NCBI GenBank assembly: GCA_022825895.1
Contig: JAJDVX010000010.1
Coordinates: 1 to 64,000 of the forward strand
Length of the DNA stretch: 64,000 nucleotides
Source: Chloroflexota bacterium
GTDB taxonomy: Bacteria; Chloroflexota; UBA11872
Direction: 5' to 3'
The notes under the pieces are model-generated. The model did not search any database and had not been told where the DNA came from. It saw nothing but the letters and a program-made list of their open reading frames with translations. Both the position numbers and the translations under genes were made by a program. Positions 54,089 through 62,771 of the stretch are shown here, piece by piece (the first letter of the stretch is position 1; every line of letters starts with the position of its first letter).

Positions 54089-54539
54089 GTTCAATACCGA
54101 GCGTCGAGGGCAGACACGTTGCGGAGGGACCTCGGGCGGGGATTCAGCCCGCTATAGCGGATTGCGGCTCAAGGGCACCGCTAGCTCCCCACCTAGCGCG
54201 GCCTCATTTCGATACTGGCACGCTCCTCCCCCCCGGTCAACGCCCCAGTGCGTGGGCCTATTCCTGCGGGGGCGACGTCCGCGACTCACCCGTCGTCCTC
54301 GCCCTCCGCAATACGGGCGTCCGCGGGCGAAACTCAGCAGCAACAAACCACCAGACCCCACCCAAGCCACCCCTAGCACCCGGCCACCACCAAAGGTTCC
54401 TAATCTCGCCCGTTCCGATTCACTCCTTGTATGTTCCGCGAACCTTGGATTCACCAGCGTGAAGGTGCAGGGGTCGGGACACACCGATCTCCACTTGGAC
54501 GTGAGAGACCGTGAGTGAGCAGAGCCGACCCGGACCTGA
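54089..54539. other. Non-coding region upstream of ffs and the IS110 remnant
   Basis: About 450 bases with no supported gene. The part next to 54088 must hold the ffs promoter on the minus strand, but I could not pick clear boxes. The middle is C-rich and looks like degraded intergenic DNA. The section just before 54540 may be the outer left end of the IS110 copy, which in the complete element lies outside the window. Confidence 0.5.
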
Positions 54540-54813
54540 CGCTGGCGCAGATCCCGAACAGGTGCCGGGGGCGTCAAGAACACGAGCCCGAATCTGCAAG
54601 GTCAGGCGTGCAGCCAGCGTTGCCGGCAGGCACCCAATGTCGGCGCAAACGGAGGTCCCGGTGGGGACCGATGTGGCGAAGGCCCAGTTGGACATCGGCG
54701 TCGAGCCGACGGACGCGACCTGGGCGGCGCCGCGCTTGCGGGGCAGCCTGCGGCGCTCGCAGGAGCAACTCCACCCGCGGCGGCCCACCCGCGGCGTGCT
54801 CGAAGCCAGCGGC
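54540..54813 (+). mobile_element. IS110 element remnant (non-coding leader plus first about 59 codons of transposase)
   Basis: Base-by-base similarity to 1-280 is clear from 54540 to 54813, including the non-coding leader and the transposase start at 54637 ([24 protein letters not shown] against [24 protein letters not shown]). The match stops abruptly after GAAGCCAGCGGC. The catalytic D12 equivalent and the EAS block remain, but the rest of the transposase is lost. Differences between the copies mean that they are old relatives, not a recent duplication. Confidence 0.88.
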
Positions 54814-55062
54814 ATCGACCGGATTCCACGGTAGTGTCGGCGGCCAGTTGCCCACGTGGATCGACGCCGCCAGCACCTGGTGAGTCGAGTCGGGATTCGT
54901 CAGCAACTGCCGGCTCGGCAGCGCCGTCAGATCTTCGCGCTGTCGCAGCCCAAGCCGCGCCACCTCAAACCCGACCGCCGCCAGTGCCACCAACTCCAGG
55001 ACCAGCAGAACAGAGCCCGGATCCGCAGATAGATCAACGGTCGGTTGGAAGCGCCTTCCGCG
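54814..55062 (-). pseudogene. Fragment of a DUF2298-like membrane-protein gene cut by the IS110 remnant
   Basis: On the minus strand, starting right at the IS110 junction, an open stretch of about 80 codons reads as a membrane helix (LVLELVALAAVGFEVARLG) followed by a loop ending STHQVLAASIHVGNWPPTLPW. The same arrangement, a helix then NTHENL...GNWPPAHPW, occurs in the intact DUF2298-like protein at 15247-17247. No start or stop consistent with a whole gene exists: a stop at 55063-55065 ends it upstream and the IS110 remnant ends it downstream. Best read as a gene remnant. Confidence 0.6.
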
Positions 55063-55157
55063 TCACGGCAGCCCCGTCGCTGCACTGGTCGAACCTCCAC
55101 GTAATGGCTGGCGATGCCGGTAGCAAGGCTGAGTGTCGACTCTCCGCGCCTCTCGGG

Positions 55158-56777
55158 TCAGACCGCCCCATTCCCCGCCGCCTGCCGCTGCCGAACCAGC
55201 GCCAGGTTGTTTGAAATCACCTGGTGCTGCTGGGGATTCGATGCCGGCGAGTACACCTGGAGCGCTTGCTCGTAGTGGTACGCCGCTTCGCTCAAGAGCT
55301 CAGGTTCATTCTGCTTCGCCATCCCGAACAACATGCTCCCCAGGTTCGCGTGCGCCACTGCCGCCTGCGGTGGCGCGTCCGGTCCCGTCCAGACCTGCAA
55401 CGCCGCCCGAAACGCATGCACGCTCCCTGCCAGGTCTGTCTCGTTGCGGCCCTGCGCCCGGAACGCTAGCGCCATCCCCAGGTTGAATTGCGCCACCGCG
55501 TGCGGCGCCGGGTGCGTCGCCAGCGGACGCGCCACGCTTGATGTCCGCAGGCGATCGATCGCCTGATTCAGATGCGATGCGTCCCGCTCCGTCGAATGCA
55601 GCGTCAGATACACCAGCCCCGCGTTCAGCTGGCTCGCTCCCGCGTCCTCCAGCCGTCCCAGCGACGTCCACAGCCCAGCCGCCCGATCCAGTGCCTCGGC
55701 GGCCTCGGATAGCGACGCCTCCAGCCCCTGGTTTGCTGCCGTCATGATCGCCGACCCCAGGTTGTTCGCCAGTTGAGCCGCCAGCGCCGTCGCCTCCCCC
55801 TCGGTGGCTGCCGTCAGTCCCTCCCGAAACGCCCTCACCGCTGCGCCAGTCGACCCCGGAATCCCGCGCTGCGCCAGTTCCGTCTGCGCCAGTCCCCGCT
55901 CGTTCCACAGTGACGCCCGGTCGCCGCCCCCGGCATCGGGCGGCAGCAACTCGATCGCCGACTGCAACGCGCTGTCCGCCTGCCGCAGATTCTGTGCCCG
56001 GTCTCCGCCGGGACGTTGACCCCACGCCGTCCCCAGCGCCCGGTAAAGCTGCGCCGCTTCCGCTGGATGCTCCGATATGCCCGGCAGGTGAACCGCCCGG
56101 TTGTAGCTCGCGATCGCCTCCTGCAGATTCGTGTCACGATCGCCGCGTTCCCGCAACCCGTACGCTGCCGCCCGGTTTGCGTGAACCGCCATCGCCACGC
56201 CCACCTCGGTGTCGTCCACCACGTCGGCCGCCTCGTCGAACCGCGACAACGCCTCGTCCGCCGACGCCGGATTGCTCGCCAGCAGCCGGCCCGAACCGTT
56301 CAGCAACGACACCAGCATCCCCCGCGCCTCGGCACGTCGCGCGGCTGCGATCGCCTCGTCGAACACCCCGACTGCCTGACGGACGCTGAACGGATCGTCC
56401 GGCTTCGCTGCCTGGCCGGCCGCCCGCGCGTGACCCGCCAGCAACCGCGCCTGCAACGTGTGGTGACCGACGGCGCCCAGCGCCCCAGCTGTCTGCGTGT
56501 ACGTACGCTGCGCATCCACACGACGCCCGGCCCGCCACTGTGCCTGTCCCAGCCGCTCGCTTGCTCCCGCAAAGAGGTCCGGAAGCTCCTGCGGCGTGAA
56601 CACCAGCAACGCCCGCGCCGCCGCCTGCGCCGCTTCTTCTAACTCGTCAGTCGGCGCATCCCCATCCAGCAGCGCCCCGGCCAGGTCATAATTCGCCAAT
56701 CCAAACTCCACCGGCGCCGTCTCCACGCACAACGCCCGCGCCGCTGCCCGCAACTCCCCAACGCTCCTCGCTGTCAC
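55158..56777 (-). CDS. Tetratricopeptide-repeat protein
   Basis: 539 residues if started at the GTG at 56777, which has GGAAGG at a good distance; TTG at 56852 would add 25 residues. Almost entirely helical and alanine-rich with repeating TPR-like units: A-x-x-x-LG-x-A-x-x-x-x-x-x-x-x-x-L-x-x-A-x-x-x-Y-x-x-A (for example near AAQLYRALGTAWGQRPGGDRAQNLRQADSALQ and AVAHANLGSMLFGMAKQNEPELLSEAAYHYEQAL). At least seven units are recognisable. No signal peptide, membrane segment or enzymatic domain. A protein-interaction scaffold, partner unknown. Confidence 0.75.
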   Translation of the reverse strand: MTARSVGELRAAARALCVETAPVEFGLANYDLAGALLDGDAPTDELEEAAQAAARALLVFTPQELPDLFAGASERLGQAQWRAGRRVDAQRTYTQTAGALGAVGHHTLQARLLAGHARAAGQAAKPDDPFSVRQAVGVFDEAIAAARRAEARGMLVSLLNGSGRLLASNPASADEALSRFDEAADVVDDTEVGVAMAVHANRAAAYGLRERGDRDTNLQEAIASYNRAVHLPGISEHPAEAAQLYRALGTAWGQRPGGDRAQNLRQADSALQSAIELLPPDAGGGDRASLWNERGLAQTELAQRGIPGSTGAAVRAFREGLTAATEGEATALAAQLANNLGSAIMTAANQGLEASLSEAAEALDRAAGLWTSLGRLEDAGASQLNAGLVYLTLHSTERDASHLNQAIDRLRTSSVARPLATHPAPHAVAQFNLGMALAFRAQGRNETDLAGSVHAFRAALQVWTGPDAPPQAAVAHANLGSMLFGMAKQNEPELLSEAAYHYEQALQVYSPASNPQQHQVISNNLALVRQRQAAGNGAV

Positions 56778-56976
56778 CCGGAGACCTTCCCAGGAGTCTC
56801 GACTTTTTCCGTTCCTCTCGGCGACCTGCAAGGAACCTCCAAGAGCACCCAAACCGCAATCTCGGCTTCAATCACTACTTGCTCGGACTCTCGCGGATCC
56901 GGTCAGTCTACGAACCCCAACAGACCATTCACCTGCCAGCTATTCCTCAGCCCTCACCCCTCGAATCCCGCCGCAT

Positions 56977-57618
56977 TTACGAGCGAACCCGCATGATCGT
57001 TGCCCAGGCGGTGAAGTCGGTGTCGGGGGTTGCGCCGAAGGGTTCACGGCGGACCTCGAGGACTTCGAAGCGGGGTTCGCAGCAGGCGGCGATGACCTGG
57101 AGCGGGTGCCGGGGATAGCCGCGCGGGTCGGGTTCGCCGGTCTCTGGATCGCGGTTGTCGGCGCAGCCGGTGAGGCTGATCCAGTGACCGCCGGGCACGA
57201 GCCAGTTGGCCACCTGGCCAACGAAGGCGTCGCGGCCCGACTCGTCGAAGGTGGCCCAGACGCTGCGGTCGAAGGCGAGGTCGAACGGTTCGTCGGGGGA
57301 CTCCCTGAGGAAGTCGGCTCGGCGAAAACTCAGTTCGCCTTCCGAGTCAGCCGCCAGGCGTTGGGCCTCGTCGATTGCCGCCTGGGAGATGTCGACGCCG
57401 AGGACGCGATAGCCGAGGGCGGCCATCTGGGCGGCTTTGCCGCCGAGGCCGCAGCCGATGTCGAGCAGGCGTCCGCCGGGCGGGGCGAAGCGGGCAAGGA
57501 GATCGGGCAGCGGACGCCAGGGGTGACCGTCGTCCCAGGGCGTTTCGCGTTGTTGGTACCTGGCCTCCCAGTGCTCACGGGTGCGGCGGGCGGCGCGCTG
57601 TTCGGCGTCGTCCGTCAC
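56977..57618 (-). CDS. Class I SAM-dependent methyltransferase (TehB/TPMT-like)
   Basis: A 213-residue methyltransferase. The opening HWEARYQQRETPWDDGHPW matches thiopurine/TehB-type enzymes, and the SAM motif LLDIGCGLGGKAAQMAALGYRVLGVDIS is clear. YxxRETPW and DRSVWATFDESGRDAFV are typical of this group, which methylates small thiols, selenite, tellurite or similar. The GTG start overlaps the macrodomain stop (GTGA), so both are co-translated. Confidence 0.85.
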   Translation of the reverse strand: MTDDAEQRAARRTREHWEARYQQRETPWDDGHPWRPLPDLLARFAPPGGRLLDIGCGLGGKAAQMAALGYRVLGVDISQAAIDEAQRLAADSEGELSFRRADFLRESPDEPFDLAFDRSVWATFDESGRDAFVGQVANWLVPGGHWISLTGCADNRDPETGEPDPRGYPRHPLQVIAACCEPRFEVLEVRREPFGATPDTDFTAWATIMRVRS

Positions 57619-58151
57619 TGGGACGCCCGGGGCTGCATGGCCTGCCGGTAGATCTCGAGGTCATCGTCGCCGAAGACGACGAAGCGGACTTCGTCGATGT
57701 CGAGATTGGCGACGGCGGTGCTCACAGCATCCAGCGCGGTCTCCGCGGCCATGTCCTTTGGGTAGCCATATACGCCGGTGCTGATGGAGGGGAAGGCGAC
57801 AGTGCGGGCGCCGTGGGCGGCGGCGAGTTCGAGGGAGTGGCAGTAGGCCGAGGCAAGGAGCTCGGGCTCACCGGCGTTTCCGCCGGACCAGACCGGGCCA
57901 ACGGTGTGGATGAGGTGGTCGGCGGGGAGGCGGCCGGCGGTGGTGCGGACGGCCTGGCCGGTGGGGCAGCCGCCGATCCGGCGGCACTCGGCCATGATGT
58001 CGGGGCCGCCGGCGCGGTGAATGGCCCCATCCACGCCGCCACCGCCCCTGAGGGCGGCATTGGCAGCGTTCACGATGGCGTCGACCTGCTGAACGGTGAT
58101 GTCGCCCTGGACGAGCGTCAAACGGGCCTTACCGACCCTTAGCTCGGTCAT
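57615..58151 (-). CDS. Macro-domain protein (O-acetyl-ADP-ribose deacetylase-like)
   Basis: A 178-residue macrodomain. VQGDITVQQVDAIVNAANAALRGGGGVDGAIHRAGG is the ADP-ribose-binding and catalytic loop (VNAAN and GGGGVDGAIH), and FPSISTGVYGYP closes the pocket. This matches MacroD/YmdB enzymes that remove ADP-ribose or acetyl-ADP-ribose. It overlaps the methyltransferase start by 4 bases and begins 24 bases after the CocE-type stop, so the three are likely one transcript. Confidence 0.9.
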   Translation of the reverse strand: MTELRVGKARLTLVQGDITVQQVDAIVNAANAALRGGGGVDGAIHRAGGPDIMAECRRIGGCPTGQAVRTTAGRLPADHLIHTVGPVWSGGNAGEPELLASAYCHSLELAAAHGARTVAFPSISTGVYGYPKDMAAETALDAVSTAVANLDIDEVRFVVFGDDDLEIYRQAMQPRASQ

Positions 58152-58175
58152 TTCATTTCTCCAAGCAGGCAGCTG

Positions 58176-60053
58176 TCATTCCGCGACCGGCCGGACGTGT
58201 ACGAGGAGGCGGCTGGGGTGGTTGGGGTCGTGGTAGACGGCCTGGTGGGCCGGCTCGACGCGCCGGGATACGCCGAGGGGCTCGCCGGTGTTGGGATTGG
58301 CGTCGAAGCGGGGGTAGTTGGAGGAGGAGATGTCCACGCGCAGGCGGTGGCCGGGAGCGAAGCGGTTGGCGGTGGGGTAGAGGACGATGCGGAACTCGTA
58401 AATTTCCCCGGGCTCCAGGAACTCCTCGCGGTCGAAGCCGTTGCGATAGCGGGCGCGGAGGATGCTGTCGGCCAGATTGAGCTCGTAGCCGCCGGGCGTG
58501 GCCTGGCTGTGGGGATAGACGTCCAGGAGCTTGGCGGTGAAGTCGGTGTCGACGGCGCTGCTGGCGGCGAAGAGCACGACCTCGACGGGGCCGGCGATCT
58601 CGAAGGGTTCGTCGAAGGGGTCGGTCTCGAAGCTGAGGACGTCGGGACGGCTGGCGAGGGAGAGGGTGTCGTGGTGGCCGTGGAAGCGGCCGGGCTGGCC
58701 GCGCTGGTCGAAGCCGCCGGAAGGCAGGGCTTCCTCGGCGGCGCTGATGGATCCGCCGGTGGTGGGGACGGGGTTGCGCGGGTCGAAGGTGAAGCGGGTG
58801 GGGTCGGTTGGCTTGTTGGGCGGATCCTTGGCGAGCGAGCCGTCGGCTTGCAGGTAGAGGGCGGTCTCGGCAGTGTCGGACGGGGGCCACCGGTTGGCGG
58901 ATTCCCAACGGCCGCCGTGCCAGAGGCGGCCTTCGAGGTCGGCGGGCGGGCGGCCGAGCTGGCCGCCCATGACGAAGTAGCGGACGGGCGGCTCGCGGTC
59001 GAGGCCGGTTTCCATGTCCTTGAGGTGGTGATCGAAGAAGCGCAGCCGGAGGTCGTCGTAGAGGGGGAGGGCGGATTCAAGGCCGAGGTCGACGTCGCCG
59101 GCGGAGGTTTCCTCGGTCGTGGGCTCGCCGTGGCGCCAGTGGCCGAGGAGCAGGGACATGGGGCTGGACTTGAGGCGCCGCAGGGCATGGAAGTTGGCGA
59201 CGGCGCCGCGGGGATAGGTGTCGTACCAGCCGCTCTGGAAGAGGACAGGGACGTCGGCGTGCTCGTGCCAGTACTCGTCGATGGTGTAGCCGCGTTGCGA
59301 CCAGTAGGGGCCGCTGCCGCCGTGCGTAAGGATGTCCCAGGCCCATTGCTCGTAGAGCGGCAGGAAGCGGAGGGCGGTGCGGCCGGGGCGGAAGCGAAGA
59401 GGCGGGCCGAGGATCTCGGGTACACGATCGAACTCGGCGCGGAGGACGCGCTCGAGGTCGGGGTCGGCGCCGGCTTCCTGGCTGGTGATGGCCATGCGGT
59501 AGGCATAGCTGATGAAGCGCTGCTCGAGGGCGCCGCCCTGGCGCATGGACGAAACCAGGTAGTTGCTGGTGCCCTGGCCGACGAACTGGGCGCGAAGGTG
59601 CGGCGGGTTGAGGGTGGCGAGGGCGCTCTGGTCGGAGCCGGCGTAGGAGGCGCCCATGGTGCCGACGCGGCCGTTGCACCAGGGCTGGACCGCGATCCAC
59701 TCCACGGCGTCGTAGCCGTCAGGGGCTTCCCTGGCGAAGGGATACCACTCGCCGCCGGAGCGGCCGCGGCCGCGGACGTCGTTGATGATGACCGCGTAGC
59801 CACGGCGCGCGAACCAGTGCGCCTTGCGGGCGTAGCGGCCGGAGTCCTTGAGGTAGGGCGTGCGTTCAATGAGGGCGGGGAACTCTGCGTCGAGCGCACG
59901 TCCGTTGAGGGCGGGCAGGTAGAGGTCGGCGGCCAATTGCACGCCGTCGCGGGCCGGGATGAGGACATCGGGGATTACGACCGAGTCGTAGGCACGGTGT
60001 GAGCCCTGATATCCAGCGTCAGCCTGGCGTGAGTCGGTCCGGTTCGTGATCAA
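58176..60053 (-). CDS. CocE/NonD-family hydrolase (X-Pro dipeptidyl-peptidase type)
   Basis: A 625-residue protein. The S15/CocE hydrolase domain has IPARDGVQLAADLYLP, YAVIINDVRGRGRSGGEWYPF and the nucleophile elbow GTMGASYAGSDQ; the His and Asp lie in LLLGHWRHGE and VLFQSGWYDTYPRG. The C-terminal jelly-roll domain ends LLVHVRPVAE. Members hydrolyse esters or Xaa-Pro peptides. TTG start at 60053. Long open frames on the opposite strand and in another frame across this gene are GC-composition artefacts. Confidence 0.87.
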   Translation of the reverse strand: MITNRTDSRQADAGYQGSHRAYDSVVIPDVLIPARDGVQLAADLYLPALNGRALDAEFPALIERTPYLKDSGRYARKAHWFARRGYAVIINDVRGRGRSGGEWYPFAREAPDGYDAVEWIAVQPWCNGRVGTMGASYAGSDQSALATLNPPHLRAQFVGQGTSNYLVSSMRQGGALEQRFISYAYRMAITSQEAGADPDLERVLRAEFDRVPEILGPPLRFRPGRTALRFLPLYEQWAWDILTHGGSGPYWSQRGYTIDEYWHEHADVPVLFQSGWYDTYPRGAVANFHALRRLKSSPMSLLLGHWRHGEPTTEETSAGDVDLGLESALPLYDDLRLRFFDHHLKDMETGLDREPPVRYFVMGGQLGRPPADLEGRLWHGGRWESANRWPPSDTAETALYLQADGSLAKDPPNKPTDPTRFTFDPRNPVPTTGGSISAAEEALPSGGFDQRGQPGRFHGHHDTLSLASRPDVLSFETDPFDEPFEIAGPVEVVLFAASSAVDTDFTAKLLDVYPHSQATPGGYELNLADSILRARYRNGFDREEFLEPGEIYEFRIVLYPTANRFAPGHRLRVDISSSNYPRFDANPNTGEPLGVSRRVEPAHQAVYHDPNHPSRLLVHVRPVAE

Positions 60054-60185
60054 GCCGTCACCTCAGAGTGCAGGAAACACCGCGCGCCCAATGATGCCCG
60101 GTTGCGCAGATCAAGGTCGGTGGCCGCGACTTGCGACGAGCGGGAGCGTGGCATTCTCTCGTCGATCTGGGCCGAGGCGGTGGAT

Positions 60186-61250
60186 ATGAACCTGGATGAT
60201 TTGCGAATGACTCCCGAGGACTACCGGCCGAAGCCGCCGAGTGGGCGGCACTACCGGATTGGGTTAATCGGGTGCGGAGGGATTGCGAACGGGGCTCACC
60301 TGCCGGCCTACCGGGACTTCGGGTACGAGGTGGTGGCGTGCAGCGACATCGATCCGGCGGCGGTGGAAGCGACGCAGGCGCGGCGGGGGATCGAGGCGGC
60401 GGGAACGGACCCGCGGGTGGTGCTGGAGAACCCGCAGGTTGAGGTGATCGACCTGGCGGTGCATCCGCACGCTCGACTTGAGCTGTGGCCGGTCCTGCTG
60501 GAGGCGGGAAAGCCGATCCTGTCGCAGAAGCCTTTTGCGATGACCTGGGAGGACGCGGCGTGGCTGTCGAACTCGGCGCGAGACGCCGGGGTGACGCTGA
60601 TGATCAACCAGCAGGCGCGCTGGGCGCCGGCGCACGCGGCGATCAAGCTGCTGATCGATTCGGGCATCTGCGGTCCGCTGTTCAGCGTGGCGCACGTGCG
60701 GCGGGGTTACCAGGACCAGCCGGACAAGTGGTGGCGGGACGTGGTGAACTTCAACATCGTGGACCACGGGGTGCACTTCCTGGACCTGATCCGTCACTTC
60801 AGCGGACGCACGCCGGACGCGGTGAGCGCGACGACGGCGATGATGCAGGGGCAGAACGCAGTCTCGCCGTTGAGTCACACGCTGGCGCTGCACTTCGACA
60901 GCGGCGACCTGACGGCGATCGATCACTTCAACAACATCGTGCAGAGCAAGGCGGGGCATTCAGAGTTCTGGCATATCGATGGGGCGCACGGTTCGATTAC
61001 GGGGACGCCGCAGTGGGTGGAGGTGACGCAGCGCGAGGAGCCGGAGCGGCGGGTGCGCTTCCCGATCGAGGGGGCGTGGTTTCCGGAGGCGTTCGGCGGG
61101 AGCATGGGTGAGTTGATGGCGGCGTTGAATGAGGGCCGGGAACCGCTGACGTCGAGCCGGGACAACCTGAATACGATCCGGATCGCGGCGGCGGGGGTGC
61201 GGAGCAGCGACGAGCGGCGGACGGTGCGGTTGGAGGAGTTTGTCGCTTAG
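60186..61250 (+). CDS. Gfo/Idh/MocA-family oxidoreductase
   Basis: A 354-residue oxidoreductase with the Rossmann motif RIGLIGCGGIANGAHLPAYRDFGYEVVACSD and the catalytic lysine in PILSQKPFAMTWEDA (QKP instead of EKP). NFNIVDHGVHFLDLIRHFSGR matches the substrate-side histidines. GAGG precedes the ATG at 60186. It is divergent from the CocE-type gene and ends next to the convergent sulfatase-type gene. The substrate is unknown, probably a sugar or polyol. Confidence 0.86.
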   Translation: MNLDDLRMTPEDYRPKPPSGRHYRIGLIGCGGIANGAHLPAYRDFGYEVVACSDIDPAAVEATQARRGIEAAGTDPRVVLENPQVEVIDLAVHPHARLELWPVLLEAGKPILSQKPFAMTWEDAAWLSNSARDAGVTLMINQQARWAPAHAAIKLLIDSGICGPLFSVAHVRRGYQDQPDKWWRDVVNFNIVDHGVHFLDLIRHFSGRTPDAVSATTAMMQGQNAVSPLSHTLALHFDSGDLTAIDHFNNIVQSKAGHSEFWHIDGAHGSITGTPQWVEVTQREEPERRVRFPIEGAWFPEAFGGSMGELMAALNEGREPLTSSRDNLNTIRIAAAGVRSSDERRTVRLEEFVA

Positions 61251-61253
61251 GCA

Positions 61254-62681
61254 CTACCTCCGGCGGGCTACGTAGTCGTCGCCTTTTTGGATGGCGGTGA
61301 GGTAGGGGGTGCAGCCGGGGCGGTCTTTGAATTCGGCGAATTGGGCGGGGATTTCGCCGCCGGCGTCGGCGATGGCGAGGTTGATGAGTTCCTCGACGAC
61401 GTCGGGGTGGTCAGCGGCGACGTTGGTGCGGAGCATTTCGTCGTCGGGGAGCTTGTGCAGGAGCGGCGCTTCGCCCCAGATGGTGGCGTTGCACCACCAG
61501 TCGTCGGTTATGACGGTCATGAGCGGGCCCCAGCCGATGCTGACGTGGGAGCGGTGGGACGGCAGGTTTTCACGAAGGGCAGGGCCGATGTCCCGGCCTT
61601 CGGTGGTGGCCTGAACGCCGGCAGCGGCGAGGACGGTGGCGGCGATGTCGGTGTTGGTGACGAGGCCGTCGTAGGTCTCACCGGCGCGGGCGCGGTCGGG
61701 GTAGCGGACCAGCAGCACCAGGTCGGCCACGGCGCGAGTGAGGGGGTGACCCTGCTTGCTGATGAGGTCCTTGTCGTCGGGGTAGCGCAGGTTGTGGCCG
61801 TGGTCGGAGGCGACGATGACAATGGTTTCGTCGGCGCGGCCGGAGAGTTCGAGCTGTTCCATGAAGTGGCCGAACCAGCGGTCGCAGAGGGTGACCTCGC
61901 CGGAGTAGTTGGCCTGGATGCGCTTGACTTCGCGCTCGTTGAGCACGTTGCCGTTGGGGGCGTAAAGGGACTGGATGATGTCGGTGACGTCGTCGTCGGG
62001 GTCGTAGAGGCGGCGGTAGCTGGCGGGCGGTTCCCAGGGTTCGTGGGGGTCGAAGGAATCGACGACAAGGAAGAAGTCGTCGGCATCGTCGTTGTCGTAG
62101 AGCCAGCGGGCGGCGTCGTTGAAGAGGCGGGCGGGGTAGAAGTCGGCTTCCTCGCGCCGGAACAGGTTGTTGGTGAGGTACTGGGTGAAGAATTCGCGGC
62201 GTTGATGCTTTTCGGGCAGGCGTTCGGGGACGTGACGGCGGATGGCGTCGGGCGGGAGGGCGGGGCCTGAGCGGAAGCGGTCGGTTTCCTGGCCGCGGAT
62301 CCACTGCCACTCAGCGAAGCCGCGGTGGAAGTTCTTGCTGGGTTTGAACTGGTGGTAGCAGTCGGTGAATAGGGCGGTGCGGTAGCCGACGTCGGTCAAC
62401 AGTTCGGAGACGGTGTCCTGTTCCTCGGGGATGGGGCCCCAGCCGGGAGCGCCGGAGAAGTCGCCCTTGTAGTCGCGGTGGCCGACGTAGGGGAAGGTGC
62501 GCTGGCCGGTGTGGAGGGCGCGGCGAAACGGCAGGGTGGGCAGGGCCTCGGGGAAGGCGCGGGTGCAGCGGATGGCCTGGGCGGCAAAGGCGTCGAAGTT
62601 GGGGGTGCGGATCCAGTCGTTGCCGTAGGCGCCGAGGTGGTCTTTGCGGAGGGTGTCGAAGACGACGAGGACGACGTTCAT
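61254..62681 (-). CDS. Sulfatase/alkaline-phosphatase-superfamily hydrolase with Thr in place of the formylglycine Cys
   Basis: A 475-residue sulfatase-fold protein: metal ligands at the N-terminus (VVFDTLRKDHLGAYG, including D9), then the active-site block, normally C/S-x-P-x-R, reading T49-L-P-F-R53 in ALPTLPFRRALHTG. VVDSFDPHEPWEPP and VIVASDHGHNL supply other ligands. With threonine at the nucleophile it cannot form formylglycine; phosphodiesterase-like members of the superfamily use Thr directly. ATG at 62681. It sits opposite an oxidoreductase and beside a DUF429 gene on the same strand. Confidence 0.84.
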   Translation of the reverse strand: MNVVLVVFDTLRKDHLGAYGNDWIRTPNFDAFAAQAIRCTRAFPEALPTLPFRRALHTGQRTFPYVGHRDYKGDFSGAPGWGPIPEEQDTVSELLTDVGYRTALFTDCYHQFKPSKNFHRGFAEWQWIRGQETDRFRSGPALPPDAIRRHVPERLPEKHQRREFFTQYLTNNLFRREEADFYPARLFNDAARWLYDNDDADDFFLVVDSFDPHEPWEPPASYRRLYDPDDDVTDIIQSLYAPNGNVLNEREVKRIQANYSGEVTLCDRWFGHFMEQLELSGRADETIVIVASDHGHNLRYPDDKDLISKQGHPLTRAVADLVLLVRYPDRARAGETYDGLVTNTDIAATVLAAAGVQATTEGRDIGPALRENLPSHRSHVSIGWGPLMTVITDDWWCNATIWGEAPLLHKLPDDEMLRTNVAADHPDVVEELINLAIADAGGEIPAQFAEFKDRPGCTPYLTAIQKGDDYVARRR

Positions 62682-62771
62682 GGACTGGATCTCCTGGCTT
62701 GCAGGTTCAGGGAATGCTGCGGTTGCTGGACTAGAACGTCAACCGGGGACGGTGGATCAATGCGCGCGGAG

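Noticed and set aside
58148..59968. A 606-codon frame on the minus strand overlapping the CocE-type gene
   Set aside because: The product is P/A/S/T-rich with no motifs; the other minus frame has the catalytic GASYAG and all family blocks.
58197..60002. A 601-codon open frame on the plus strand over the CocE-type gene
   Set aside because: The translation is a low-complexity V/G/E-rich string without domains; it is the antisense shadow of a GC-rich gene whose minus-strand product is a full CocE-family protein.
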